From an uncultured Sphingomonas sp. (GTDB taxonomy: Bacteria; Pseudomonadota; Alphaproteobacteria; Sphingomonadales; Sphingomonadaceae), in assembly GCA_913776045.1 (NCBI GenBank), contig CAJYOI010000023.1, positions 1 to 64,000 of the forward strand: a stretch of 64,000 nucleotides of DNA, written 5' to 3'. The notes beneath the pieces were generated by a model. That model was not told the origin of the DNA, did not search any database, and worked only from the letters and a program-made list of their open reading frames with translations. Both the position numbers and the translations under genes were made by a program. The number at the start of each line of letters is the position of its first letter. The stretch's first letter is position 1. Shown here in pieces: positions 6,444-15,669 of the stretch.

Positions 6444-8384
6444 TTATCCCGGCAGTCGGAAATTGACGCGGTTGGTCCTTCCGCCGCACCCGAGCCCGCC
6501 GTCCGGCCGAAACGTCTTCGCATAGCGCGCGCTATCGAACAGACGGCGCGCGGAATCGCTGAAGACGAACGGCGGATAGGCAGCGACGACACGCGTGTTG
6601 AGCGCCTTTCCTTCGGCATCGACGTCGTTCTCGACCTGTGCCCAGCCTTCGAAACCCCAACGCTGTGCATCGGTCGGAAACTCTGCATCGAACTTCAGCA
6701 TCGCCGGGCCCTTGTCGAGCAGCGCGCATTGATCCGCGGCAACGCCCGATTTCTCAAATGCCTGTCGCGCCTCGGTCAGCCGGCCTGCCATCTTCTCCGC
6801 CGATGCCAGCCGAACCAGCGCACCGACCTTCAGCGGATCCTTCGCGTCCAGCGCGGCATCGTTTGCCACTTCTTGCAACAGCGTGATCGTCTGCGGCGCA
6901 CCCGCCTTGTACATATCCGACAGTTGCAGCCGCAGCACCGCTCGGGCCTGCGCATCGGCGGCAAATACAGGGTCGGCCAGCAACGCCTCCGTCCGCATGC
7001 GCATCGCGTTACGCGAATCCTGTGCGGACATCGCCCGCGTCATCGGAACGGCGACCGCCAGCCGTGCGAGAGGCGGCCCCTTCAGCCGGTCGACGATCGC
7101 CATCAGGCGCGCGCCATGGATCAGCGTCTCTTCGCGGCCGACCGCCGGATTGACGATCAGGCGATAGAGGATCGGCGCAGCTTTCAGATCGCTATCCGTC
7201 CCCGTCCCCGCTGCCACCAAGGCGGCGCGAAGGGTATCGACCTGCCGGCTCGCCACCCGACGGTCGTCGATCGTCAGAGTCACGCCTTTGGATCGCAACC
7301 ATTCGGCCAGTTCGGCCGTCAATGAATCTTCGAGCGATGGCCGCTGGAACGCGACCGAGCAGCGCATTTCGAGGCGCACGTTGCGTCGGAAGAAGGGCGG
7401 CAACTCTTTCACCGCCTCGGGTGTCCACGTCCATTGACGCGTGGCGCGAGCAAATTCCAAAGCGACGAGACCGCCGCCTGCGGCATAGATCGGCTCGCTG
7501 TCGGAGACACTGCCGTCTTCGTTAATCGAAAACTGAATGACCGCGACGTCGCTGGGCTTCAACCCCGCCTCGCCACCGCAATCGGGCGGACTGAGCGATC
7601 CCGCGCGAAAATCCGCACCCTTCTTGAACCGCCCGGCGCCGGTATACGCCATATAGCGTCGCGCCTCTTCCTCATCCTTGTCGAGCAATGCCGCCAGCGC
7701 GACGTCCGATCGCGCCTGGACATCCCGCAGATCGACGCGCAACGACAGGCCACCCAGCGTCGACACGGCCTTCGTCGCCATGCGTCGCCCTCCCGTCACA
7801 TCTCCGGTGTTGAGCAACAGCAACGCGCGCTGGCGCTGAAAATCGGCCGTGACGGTCGGTGCGACCTTCTGTCCCGTCATCAAAGCGTCGGCCTTGTCGA
7901 GCGCAGGCTTGGCCCGATCAGGCGCCACGAAGATCGCGGTTTCCGCTTCGCCCAGAAGCGCGCCAAGCTTCTCGCTGGGCCCAACGGCGATGGCCTCGGC
8001 GGCAGTAAATTCGTCAAGGGCGCCGGCATAATCGAGCGCTCTCTGCGCGACCGCCGCCAACAGCAACGTCGTGTCATATCGGTCCTGACGCAGCGTCGGA
8101 TCACCCGCCGGCATCCCCGCCAGCGCCAGGCGGGCCGCAGTGGTCGCGTCGTCGCGTCGGTTGAGCTTGAACAGGGCCGACGCCTTACGCGCGGCGATGA
8201 CCGCCAACGTACGGCGATTGTTCGGGACGCGCCTGTCAAGCGCTTCCCAAGCCGAGAGAGCCTCGGCGTATTTGCCGTCGAGCTGAAGTTTGGTCGCCGT
8301 TTCGAATGCCTGCTGGACGGTCGGCTCGGCGACCGGTGCCGGCGCGGTTTGCGCTGCCAAGGCCAGGACGATCGACGGCACCAT
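6444..8384 (-). CDS. TPR protein with two TonB-C-like domains
   Basis: A 646-residue protein. The N-terminus (MVPSIVLALAAQTAPAPVAE) looks like a signal peptide. Residues 20-250 are helical repeats of TPR type (for example YAEALSAWEALDRR). Two segments resemble the C-terminal domain of TonB energy transducers. One is near residues 285-350 (VAVIQFSINEDGSV, ending in RLEMRC). The other lies at the C-terminus (GWAQVENDVDAEGKALN through YAKTFRP). Sphingomonads encode many such proteins without the TonB membrane anchor. It is probably periplasmic, and the function is unknown. It stands alone between the J-protein operon and RNase P RNA. Confidence 0.75.
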   Translation of the reverse strand: MVPSIVLALAAQTAPAPVAEPTVQQAFETATKLQLDGKYAEALSAWEALDRRVPNNRRTLAVIAARKASALFKLNRRDDATTAARLALAGMPAGDPTLRQDRYDTTLLLAAVAQRALDYAGALDEFTAAEAIAVGPSEKLGALLGEAETAIFVAPDRAKPALDKADALMTGQKVAPTVTADFQRQRALLLLNTGDVTGGRRMATKAVSTLGGLSLRVDLRDVQARSDVALAALLDKDEEEARRYMAYTGAGRFKKGADFRAGSLSPPDCGGEAGLKPSDVAVIQFSINEDGSVSDSEPIYAAGGGLVALEFARATRQWTWTPEAVKELPPFFRRNVRLEMRCSVAFQRPSLEDSLTAELAEWLRSKGVTLTIDDRRVASRQVDTLRAALVAAGTGTDSDLKAAPILYRLIVNPAVGREETLIHGARLMAIVDRLKGPPLARLAVAVPMTRAMSAQDSRNAMRMRTEALLADPVFAADAQARAVLRLQLSDMYKAGAPQTITLLQEVANDAALDAKDPLKVGALVRLASAEKMAGRLTEARQAFEKSGVAADQCALLDKGPAMLKFDAEFPTDAQRWGFEGWAQVENDVDAEGKALNTRVVAAYPPFVFSDSARRLFDSARYAKTFRPDGGLGCGGRTNRVNFRLPG

Positions 8385-8628
8385 GCGCTAAACTCCCCTC
8401 ACGCACCCAGTCAGCCGACTCGGCGCCCGAGACGACCATAGCAGCTTGTCGTCGTGGCGAAGCGGGATTGGTGCCGGATTGATTGAGAGTTCAGCAGGCG
8501 CACGCGCATGCGAGTGAATCGCATGCCCGTCGGTCCTCGCTGGGCAGCGAGGCCAGCCCCGCTTCGCCCTTCGGCGACGCTGCGCTTGCCTTGCCGGCAA
8601 TTAGCGCCGCTAATCGTCTCAGCGAAGT
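8385..8628. other. Non-coding gap between the TPR gene and RNase P RNA
   Basis: No gene is supported in these 244 nt. It holds two hairpins: GCATGCGA/TCGCATGC with a 5-nt loop (8506-8526), and ATTAGC/GCTAAT with a 3-nt loop (8600-8614). The second lies just past the 3' end of the RNase P RNA and may take part in its termination or processing, though no U-tract follows either one. Confidence 0.5.
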
Positions 8629-8996
8629 GCCAGAGGGTCTGTAAGCCGGGTTCTGTCCACCGCCTTACCGGCGGATAGGCGACCATTCCTCTAAGACGAC
8701 GCTCGCGCGCCGCCTCCAGCAACCAACCCGGACGACGGGCCGGAACGAGGCCCATATGCCGTCCCTATTCGGTCTTGCTCCCGGTGGGGTTTACCGTGCC
8801 GCCCCTGTTACCAGGCGCGCGGTGCGCTCTTACCGCACCCTTTCACCATGACCGGGCCAAAACCCGGACGTCTGCTCTCTGTTGTACTGTCCCTGGGGTC
8901 ACCCCCGGCGGGCGTTACCCGCCACCGTCGTTTCCGTGGAGCCCGGACTTTCCTCGCGTGCCATAAGCACCCGCGGCCGCCCGACCCTCTGACGCA
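8629..8996 (-). ncRNA. rnpB: RNase P RNA (bacterial type A)
   Basis: Read on the minus strand, the 5' end CAGAGGGTCGGGCGG pairs with the 3' CAGACCCTCTGG to form helix P1. Conserved core blocks are present: GAGGAAAGTCCGGGCTCC after the 5' end, GGGTGACCCCAGGGACAGT, GGTGAAAGGGTGCGGTAAG, and the 3' block GGACAGAACCCGGCTTACAG. The length of about 368 nt is normal for type A RNA. It is the catalytic RNA that matures tRNA 5' ends. The transcript begins only about 8 nt after the amidase stop, so its promoter must lie within the end of that gene. Ends are estimated from the P1 pairing. Confidence 0.96.
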
Positions 8997-9003
8997 ACCG
9001 GTC

Positions 9004-9693
9004 TTAGTCGTCGCCTTGCGGTTTGGGAAGCAGGAGCGCGAGCAGGATCATCCGGCATTCGGCATCGATCTCGCCGTCGACCAGTTCGGGGCGGAACCGC
9101 CGCTGAAACGCGACGATCGCCGCCATCGGACTGGTCACGTCATAGCCGAACCGCTCGAGCGCGAGAAGGAATCCCGCTTCCATCCAATGCGGGTCGATCA
9201 GGTTTTTAGTCGGCCGCGGCAAGGCGAGCCGGCGGCGCGCGAGTTCGTGCCAGGGGAATAGCTCGCCGGGATCGCGCTTGCGGGCGGGCGCGATGTCAGA
9301 ATGGCCGACGACGTTGCCGCGGGTGATCTGCCAGCGGTCCTTGATCTCCGCAACCAGCCGCACGACCGCGTCGATCTGCGCGGGTGGATAGGGCACGTAT
9401 TTATATTCGTGGCCCGGATTGACGATCTCGATACCGACCGACGCACTATTCAGGTCGGTCAGGCCGCGCCAATGCGACTTGCCCGCGTGCCAGGCGCGCT
9501 TTTCCTCGGGCACCAGTCGGTGGACCGTGCCGTCTTCATAGACCAGATAATGCGACGATACCTTCGCCTCCGGATCGCACAGCCGTTGCCGCGCCGATTC
9601 CGCATCGAGCATTCCGGTGTAATGGAGAACGATCGCGCAGACCGGCAGCAGCCGCTCGTCGAAATTGGGCGAAGGCGTGTCGATGAAGTCCAT
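9004..9693 (-). CDS. N-acetylmuramoyl-L-alanine amidase with peptidoglycan-binding domain
   Basis: A 229-residue Amidase_2 (PGRP-type) zinc enzyme that cuts the lactyl-peptide bond in peptidoglycan fragments. Zinc ligands are visible as the His in VLHYTGM and the His/Asp in GHSDIAPARKRDPG. The substrate segment SSHYLVYEDGTVHRLVPEE is characteristic. The C-terminal 70 residues (PHWMEAGFLLALERFGYDV, IVAFQRRFRP) are a peptidoglycan-binding domain, as in AmiD. No signal peptide is visible from this start, so it may act on recycled muropeptides in the cytoplasm, although AmiD proper is exported. It is followed directly by the RNase P RNA. Confidence 0.92.
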   Translation of the reverse strand: MDFIDTPSPNFDERLLPVCAIVLHYTGMLDAESARQRLCDPEAKVSSHYLVYEDGTVHRLVPEEKRAWHAGKSHWRGLTDLNSASVGIEIVNPGHEYKYVPYPPAQIDAVVRLVAEIKDRWQITRGNVVGHSDIAPARKRDPGELFPWHELARRRLALPRPTKNLIDPHWMEAGFLLALERFGYDVTSPMAAIVAFQRRFRPELVDGEIDAECRMILLALLLPKPQGDD

Positions 9694-9734
9694 GCGGGCG
9701 CCAGATTGCTAGCTGCCCACGCGAAACGCAACCA

Positions 9735-10589
9735 TCAGTGCGGCTGATCGGTAAGCGAATAGGTGCCGCGCCACTGTTTGGAGGGCTCCAGCCGCTCGGT
9801 CTGACCGATCGTGGTTTCGCCGGCGCCCATCACCAGCAGGCCGCTCGGCCGCAGAGCCCCGGCCAGCGTGTCCAGCACGCGGCGACGGACGTCAGCCGCG
9901 AAATAGAGCATGACGTTGCGGCACAGGATCAGGTCGAACACGCCCGGCGGCGGCGGATCGAAGACCAGATTGTGCGTCCGATACTGGATGCGGCGCAGCA
10001 GGTCGCGGTTAGCCGACCAGCTGGTATCGTTGCCATCGAACCAGGTGATCATGCGCCCCATCGCCATGCCGCGCTGGATTTCGAACTGGGTATAGAGGCC
10101 GGTCTTGGCGCGCGCTATCGATTCGACCGACACGTCGGTCGCGATGATGTCGTACGCCGACTCATGGAGCCCGCGTTCGTCGAGCAGGATGGCCAGGCTC
10201 AGCGGCTCCTGCCCGGCGGAACAGCCGGACGACCAGATACGCAGGCGACGCCGGGGATCGGCGGCATGCCTCGCCGCTGCCGCGTCGGCCACGGTATCCA
10301 GCGTGGCGGGGTCGCGGAAGAAGGAGGTTTCCTGATTCAGCAATGCGTCGACGACCTTCTGCGTGAGAGCCGCGCTGCCCTCGCCGGTCAATCGGCCGGC
10401 AAGCTCGTCCAACGTCGCCAGCCCCATGTCGCGCACCATGGGCGTCAGCGCCGATTCGACACGCCAAAGTCGCTGCGCCCCCAACTGCTGCCCCGTCTGG
10501 CGCTCGAACGTCGCGGCGATCGATCCGACAGCGACCGCGACCGGCGCGGGGCCCGACGTCGGCCAGATCGTCGGTTGCCGCCGGGTCAT
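9735..10589 (-). CDS. cheR: Chemotaxis protein methyltransferase CheR
   Basis: A 284-residue CheR, which methylates glutamates of chemoreceptors using S-adenosylmethionine. The helical N-terminal domain is followed by the Rossmann methyltransferase domain. The binding motifs are visible as IWSSGCSAGQEPLSLAI, IIATDVS and VFDLILCRNVMLYF. It is the last gene of the che operon on the minus strand, and its ATG overlaps the end of cheB by 4 nt, so it is translationally coupled. No chemoreceptor gene is seen in this window. Confidence 0.96.
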   Translation of the reverse strand: MTRRQPTIWPTSGPAPVAVAVGSIAATFERQTGQQLGAQRLWRVESALTPMVRDMGLATLDELAGRLTGEGSAALTQKVVDALLNQETSFFRDPATLDTVADAAAARHAADPRRRLRIWSSGCSAGQEPLSLAILLDERGLHESAYDIIATDVSVESIARAKTGLYTQFEIQRGMAMGRMITWFDGNDTSWSANRDLLRRIQYRTHNLVFDPPPPGVFDLILCRNVMLYFAADVRRRVLDTLAGALRPSGLLVMGAGETTIGQTERLEPSKQWRGTYSLTDQPH

Positions 10590-11650
10590 GACGCCCCTCC
10601 TCGCATGGCGATCAAGCGCCCTATGTCTTCCGGCGACAGAATCGCCGTCGCATCACCGGTGCTGGCGATCGCACCCGGCATGCCCCATACGACCGACGTC
10701 GCGCGGTCCTGCACGATGACCGCCGCACCTTGGCGCAGCAGGTCCTTTGCGCCGATGCTCCCGTCGCGGCCCATGCCGCTCAGCACGACCGCCAGCGCCC
10801 GCTTGCCAAAGACCTGGGCGGCTGTCGCGAACATCGGATCGACCGAGGGCATGCAACCGCTGACCGCCGGGTCGCTGGTCAGCCGGATCGCGGCGCCATC
10901 GCCGGTCGTCGTCAGGCACATATGGGCATGGCCCGGCGCCACAACGATCCGCCCGGGCCGCAAGCGCATATGATGTTCGGCGACGTCGCAGGGCCGCGCC
11001 GCGATCAACGCGATCTGCGCGGCGAAATAGCGCATGAACGACGCGGGCAGATGCTGGGTGATCAGGATCGGCTTGGTGAAGCTGGCCGGCAGCGCCCGCA
11101 GCACGGCACTCAGCGCGTGGATTCCGCCGGTCGATGCGCCGATGACGACGACATCGAAGGCGCCGACTTGCGGCAATGATGGCGCGCGCTGTGGCGGCGT
11201 CGGGCCGACGACCGCGTCGTCGGACCAGACCAACCGGTCGAGCTTTTCGGTCAGCAGCGCACCGAAACGTCCGGCGAAGGCGCCAATGCCCGGTTTAGCG
11301 AGCGTATCGGCCGCGCCCAGCGCCAGCGCCTGGATCGTCGCCAGCGCGCCGTCGCCGGCAGTCGCCGACACGACGAGCACTTTCGCCCCCCGCCCCGCCG
11401 CCAGCAGGTCGGGCAGGCCGGTGAGGCCATCGATGCCGGGGAGCTCCAGGTCGAGCAGAATGACGTCGACGCGACTACGCGTCAGAAAGTCGAGCGCCGC
11501 CGCGACGCCGCTGACCGCACCCATCACGACATAGCGGTCGGTTGCATCGATCATCCGCCCCAGCGCCGCCCGCGCGACGACCGAATCGTCGACGATCAGG
11601 ACGCTGCGAACCGGCGCGTCGGCGATGGGATGGGATGAGAGTAGGGACAT
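10586..11650 (-). CDS. cheB: Chemotaxis response regulator / methylesterase CheB
   Basis: A 354-residue two-domain protein. The N-terminal receiver (VLIVDDSVVARAALGRM, with phosphoacceptor Asp in VDVILLDLELPGIDG) controls the C-terminal methylesterase. The catalytic triad region is visible as GASTGGIHAL (Ser), ITQHLP (His) and a downstream Asp in VLSGMGRDGS. It demethylates chemoreceptors when phosphorylated by CheA, opposing CheR. It lies 34 nt after cheY and overlaps cheR by 4 nt. Confidence 0.96.
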   Translation of the reverse strand: MSLLSSHPIADAPVRSVLIVDDSVVARAALGRMIDATDRYVVMGAVSGVAAALDFLTRSRVDVILLDLELPGIDGLTGLPDLLAAGRGAKVLVVSATAGDGALATIQALALGAADTLAKPGIGAFAGRFGALLTEKLDRLVWSDDAVVGPTPPQRAPSLPQVGAFDVVVIGASTGGIHALSAVLRALPASFTKPILITQHLPASFMRYFAAQIALIAARPCDVAEHHMRLRPGRIVVAPGHAHMCLTTTGDGAAIRLTSDPAVSGCMPSVDPMFATAAQVFGKRALAVVLSGMGRDGSIGAKDLLRQGAAVIVQDRATSVVWGMPGAIASTGDATAILSPEDIGRLIAMRGGAS

Positions 11651-11684
11651 CGGCTTACTCAGGCTCCGCGCAGCGGCGTCCGGA

Positions 11685-12050
<366 letters not shown>

Positions 12051-12138
12051 TTGCGCACTTTCTGCTGCATGGGGACGACCGATCATGCGTCGGCAGGCGT
12101 AAGCGTGACGTTAACAGTCAGATTGGTTCGATTCCGGC

Positions 12139-12576
12139 TCATGCCGCGGCAACCGCGCGGGGCACGAGTGCAGTAAGATCGATCGCGAGCACCGGTTCGC
12201 CGTCGCGTTCGATGATGCCGGTCGCGGTCCCGCGCCACCCCGCCGCCAGGGCGGTGCCGTTTGCCAGTGGTTGCAAGTCGAAAGCGGAGACGTCGTCGAG
12301 TGCATCGACCAGCATCGCATAATGATGCCCGTCGACTCGTACGATGACGGCGCGTGCCGCGGTCCCCTCGCTCTCCAGCCCGAGCGCGGTGCGCGTATCG
12401 ATGACCGTGACCACGCGGCTGCGCAATGTTGCCAAGCCGCGTACCAGTTCAGGGGCGCGCGGCACCGGGGTGATCTCGCCGATATCGACCACCGATTCGA
12501 CCTGTTCGGAACAGATGGCAAAGGTCCGACCGGCTATGTGCGCGATCAGGAACAGTTCCTTCAATCGGTTGCTCAT
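12139..12576 (-). CDS. cheW: Chemotaxis coupling protein CheW
   Basis: A 145-residue CheW domain protein that links CheA to chemoreceptors. It begins MSNRLKELFLIAHIAGRTFA and contains the typical ELVRGLATLRSRVVTVID strand-turn-strand segment. The ATG at 12576 overlaps the cheA stop in an ATGA, so translation is coupled. An open frame continues far upstream in this frame, but that part lies across cheA and is not coding. Confidence 0.94.
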   Translation of the reverse strand: MSNRLKELFLIAHIAGRTFAICSEQVESVVDIGEITPVPRAPELVRGLATLRSRVVTVIDTRTALGLESEGTAARAVIVRVDGHHYAMLVDALDDVSAFDLQPLANGTALAAGWRGTATGIIERDGEPVLAIDLTALVPRAVAAA

Positions 12577-14855
12577 CGCCGTGCTCCCGCAACCTTGGCT
12601 TCGACCGCGGCGAGAATCGCATCGCGGTCGTAGCGATAGATGCTGCCCGGCCGTTCGGTTCGCGTGTCGGTCAGTCGAATCGCATCGCCGGGCGTGTTCG
12701 GGTCCAGCGTCAGGATTGCATCGGCCACGACGCCGCCGGCGTCCTCGACCACCCGGTAGCCGGCACGGGCCAGCATCGGCGCGACGAAGCCACGCAGCCA
12801 GGGATCCTTGCCGATGGCGCACGTCGGCTGGCGCTGGTCGTTGCTGGCGCCACCGGCGCACACGTTGGAAAACAGCCAGAACGGATCGACGATTTCGACC
12901 GGATGACCATCGACCAGAGCGACGCCGGACACCAAGCCCGGCATCACCGGATCGGCGACGTCTTCCGGCAGCGTGACGATGTCGAGTGCCTCGGCGATGG
13001 CATAGCCCATTTCCCATGCGCCGTCGGTCATGCGTACGACGTCGATCGTCGCGGCCTTCTGACAGTCGCCGCTGGCGACGAGCGGGATGATCTGGTCGTC
13101 GACGATCAAGCGCAGCGCGCCGCCCGACGTGCCTATACGGTCGACCGGCACGGTTTCCACGCGGTCGACCGCGGCCAGCGGGATCGCACGCAAGTGATTG
13201 TCGATGTCGCGGAACAGCAGAGCCTCGACGCCCAGTGCCTGCGCCTCGACCATGCTGTCCTGCTCCTCCGCCTCGCGAACGAAGGTCAGCCCGGCGTCGA
13301 CCGCCAGACCCGAACAATCGAGCATCAACATCGGGCGGCCGTTGTCGGGCAAAGTCTGCCCCGCGAACAGGCCGCACGCCATGATCGCCGGGGCCGCCGG
13401 CTTGATCACCAGTTCCTCGGTATCGTGTACCGAGTCGACGGCGATGACATAGCTGCCGACGCCGATGCCGACGATGACCAGCATCCGCGTACCACCGTCT
13501 CCTGTCAGTGCCAGCCGTTCGCCCAGGTCGAGCATCGGCAGCCGACGGTCGCGAACCGTGGCCAGCGTCGCGCTGCCGACGTGATCGATGCGGATCGCTT
13601 CGGCCGTTTCGCTGACGATCTCCTCGATTGCCTGACGCGGGATGGCGAAACGCTGGCTGCCGACGCCGACGATGATGGTCGGGATGATCGACAACGTCAG
13701 CGGCACATGGATCGCGATCCGCAGCCCCTGCCCGCGCGTGCTGTCGAGTTCGATGCGCCCGCCGATTCCTTCGATCGCCGAACGGACGATGTCCATGCCG
13801 ACGCCGCGCCCCGAAATCTCGGTCACCTCGTCCTTCGACGACAGGCCAGGCTCGAAGATCAGGTCCAGCTGCTGGCGCGCCGAAAGGCTGCGAAGCTCGC
13901 GCTCGTCGCGCGCACCGTCGGCGACCAGCTTGGCGATCAGCCGATCGGCATTGATGCCCGCGCCGTCGTCGATGATCTCGACGATGATCTGGTTGCCCGC
14001 CTGTCGTGCGCTGACGGTCAGCCGACCGTTTTCGCGCTTCCCCACCGCGCGGCGGGCGGCCGGTGTTTCGATGCCATGGTCGATCGAATTGCGCACGATA
14101 TGGACCAGCGGGTCGCGCAGCACCTCGATCATCTCCCGATCGAGTTCGACGTCGGCGCCCTCGACGGTGACGGTCACCGACTTGCCGAGACTCGCCGCGG
14201 TGTCGCGAACCATCCGCGGCAACGCGGAGAACAGCGTATCGATCTTCTGCATGCGCGTACGGGTGACCGTTTCGCGCATGTCGGCCACCGTCGCGGACAG
14301 GCGTTCGAGCGACGCCTCCAGCGCGGGGTCGGGATTTTCGTCGCGAATGCGCCGGGCCAGCTCGTTGCGCGCCAGCACCATGTCGGACATGCCCGACATC
14401 ATCCGGTCGAGCAGGTCGACACTCAGGCGAACACTGCGCGTTCCGGTACGCTGACCGGACGGGGCCGGCGCCTGAACGACGATCTCGCGCCCTTCCGCCA
14501 ATGCCGCGATCAGCAGGTCCTCACCCGAATCGTCGAGCGCCACCTGCGCATCGATCGCCTCGACCAGTTCGCCGATCCGGTCGACGACCGCGAGCACGGC
14601 ATTGACCAGCGCCCGATCCGGCGCGCGACGACCATCGCGGACGGCGGCCAGCACATCCTCTGCCGCATGACTCAGCCGCGCGAGACGCGGCAGGTCCAGG
14701 AAGCCGCAGCTGCCCTTGACGGTATGCACGAAGCGAAAGATCGCATCCAGGCGCGTGCGATCGGACGGATCGGCCTCCCAGGCGACAATCTCCCCGGCGA
14801 GCGCCTCGAGCGTCTCCCGTGTCTCGGCAATGAATTCCTGAAGTAGCTCGTCCAC
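12573..14855 (-). CDS. cheA: Chemotaxis histidine kinase CheA with extra C-terminal domains
   Basis: A 760-residue hybrid kinase. The N-terminal Hpt domain has the phospho-accepting His44 (FRFVHTVKGSCGF). The catalytic domain shows the N box (HIVRNSIDHGIETP), G1 (DDGAGI) and G2 (GRGVGMDIVRSAIEG). A regulatory CheW-like domain follows (about 385-515). Then comes a second CheW-like region (about 535-665), and the last 80 residues (WLRGFVAPMLARAGYRVVED onward) resemble a degenerate receiver. No P2 docking domain is evident between Hpt and kinase core. It heads cheA-W-Y-B-R, and a CtrA-like box lies 46 nt upstream. Domain edges in the C-terminal third are my estimate. Confidence 0.93.
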   Translation of the reverse strand: MDELLQEFIAETRETLEALAGEIVAWEADPSDRTRLDAIFRFVHTVKGSCGFLDLPRLARLSHAAEDVLAAVRDGRRAPDRALVNAVLAVVDRIGELVEAIDAQVALDDSGEDLLIAALAEGREIVVQAPAPSGQRTGTRSVRLSVDLLDRMMSGMSDMVLARNELARRIRDENPDPALEASLERLSATVADMRETVTRTRMQKIDTLFSALPRMVRDTAASLGKSVTVTVEGADVELDREMIEVLRDPLVHIVRNSIDHGIETPAARRAVGKRENGRLTVSARQAGNQIIVEIIDDGAGINADRLIAKLVADGARDERELRSLSARQQLDLIFEPGLSSKDEVTEISGRGVGMDIVRSAIEGIGGRIELDSTRGQGLRIAIHVPLTLSIIPTIIVGVGSQRFAIPRQAIEEIVSETAEAIRIDHVGSATLATVRDRRLPMLDLGERLALTGDGGTRMLVIVGIGVGSYVIAVDSVHDTEELVIKPAAPAIMACGLFAGQTLPDNGRPMLMLDCSGLAVDAGLTFVREAEEQDSMVEAQALGVEALLFRDIDNHLRAIPLAAVDRVETVPVDRIGTSGGALRLIVDDQIIPLVASGDCQKAATIDVVRMTDGAWEMGYAIAEALDIVTLPEDVADPVMPGLVSGVALVDGHPVEIVDPFWLFSNVCAGGASNDQRQPTCAIGKDPWLRGFVAPMLARAGYRVVEDAGGVVADAILTLDPNTPGDAIRLTDTRTERPGSIYRYDRDAILAAVEAKVAGARR

Positions 14856-14900
14856 TCGAAGCCCCGTTGGCAGTCGAGCGTGACCATGCCGGGCCTTCGG

Positions 14901-14916
14901 TTAAATCGGCGTTTAC
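14901..14916. promoter_or_regulatory. CtrA-box-like site upstream of cheA
   Basis: TTAA, seven bases, then TTTAC: seven of eight half-site bases match the CtrA consensus TTAA-N7-TTAA with exact spacing. It lies in the 112-nt gap between chpT and cheA, 46 nt before the cheA start. CtrA controls chemotaxis and motility genes in many alphaproteobacteria, and ChpT is its phosphotransferase. The match is a single short motif, so this is suggestive only. Confidence 0.4.
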
Positions 14917-14967
14917 GGCGTGACAGGGGAACAGCCAAATCCTCCCCTGAAACGGGAGGGGCGGCTC

Positions 14968-15609
14968 CTACGCCGCGTTGAAGATCGCGCCGAACATCAG
15001 CACCGGGGCGTCGGGCGGCGAAATCTGCAGCGATCCGCCGTTCTCCACGACCAGCGAGCGCGCGAGGTGCGCCGCCGCCGCGCGTGGGGTGATCGCAGCC
15101 GTCGAGGTACCCGACAGGGCACCGCGCAGTTCGTCGTCCAGCACGATTCGCTGACCTTCGCCGCGCACGACGATCTCGACATGGTCATCGGGCTGTTCGG
15201 CACCGATATCCAGCTGCCCGCCGCGGACCAGCGCGTCGCCGGCGATCAGGATCAGGTTCAGCAGCACCTTGATCGCGCCCTTGGGCAGCGTCGGATCCTC
15301 GATCATCCAGCCGATGTTGACCCGGCGGTTGTCGCCGAACAGGCCCATCACCGCCGACTGCGCCTCTCGTGTGTCGACCCGCTCGCCGAAGCCGCCGGCC
15401 GCGCCGAACGCCAGGCGGAAGAATTTCAGCTTGTTCGCCGATGCCCGCGCACTGTCCGACAGCAATTCCAGGCACCGCTGGCGCATTTCGGGGTCGGTTT
15501 CGTCGGCCAGCAGCTCCAATCCGTTGTTCAGCGCACCGATCGGGCTCAACAGGTCATGGCACAGGCGCGAGCACAGCAGGCTGGCGAAGTCGGTCGATGA
15601 TGTCGGCAA
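14968..15609 (-). CDS. chpT: Histidine phosphotransferase ChpT
   Basis: A 213-residue ChpT-type protein. The dimerisation helix LCSRLCHDLLSPIGALNNGL carries the phosphorylated His in CHDLLSPIGA. The rest is a degenerate kinase-like ATPase fold that lacks clear ATP-binding boxes (it ends LVVENGGSLQISPPDAPV). In Caulobacter and relatives ChpT moves phosphate from the hybrid kinase CckA to CtrA and CpdR, controlling the cell cycle and motility. It lies upstream of the che operon on the same strand, which ties the phosphorelay to chemotaxis here. A CCTCCC/GGGAGG hairpin (14941-14959) follows. Confidence 0.9.
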   Translation of the reverse strand: MPTSSTDFASLLCSRLCHDLLSPIGALNNGLELLADETDPEMRQRCLELLSDSARASANKLKFFRLAFGAAGGFGERVDTREAQSAVMGLFGDNRRVNIGWMIEDPTLPKGAIKVLLNLILIAGDALVRGGQLDIGAEQPDDHVEIVVRGEGQRIVLDDELRGALSGTSTAAITPRAAAAHLARSLVVENGGSLQISPPDAPVLMFGAIFNAA

Positions 15610-15669
15610 GGCGCAATGCTCCTGGGGAAGCCGCGGCCTTACAGGAACGACGGCACCCGCCGCAACCGC

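Noticed and set aside
8385..8628. Possible small gene between the TPR protein and RNase P RNA
   Set aside because: Short frames here have no start with a ribosome-binding site. The region holds only hairpins.
12903..14846. 647-residue plus-strand open frame opposite cheA
   Set aside because: It is the complement of the kinase domains. It is rich in His, Arg, Asp and Gln with no recognisable domain.
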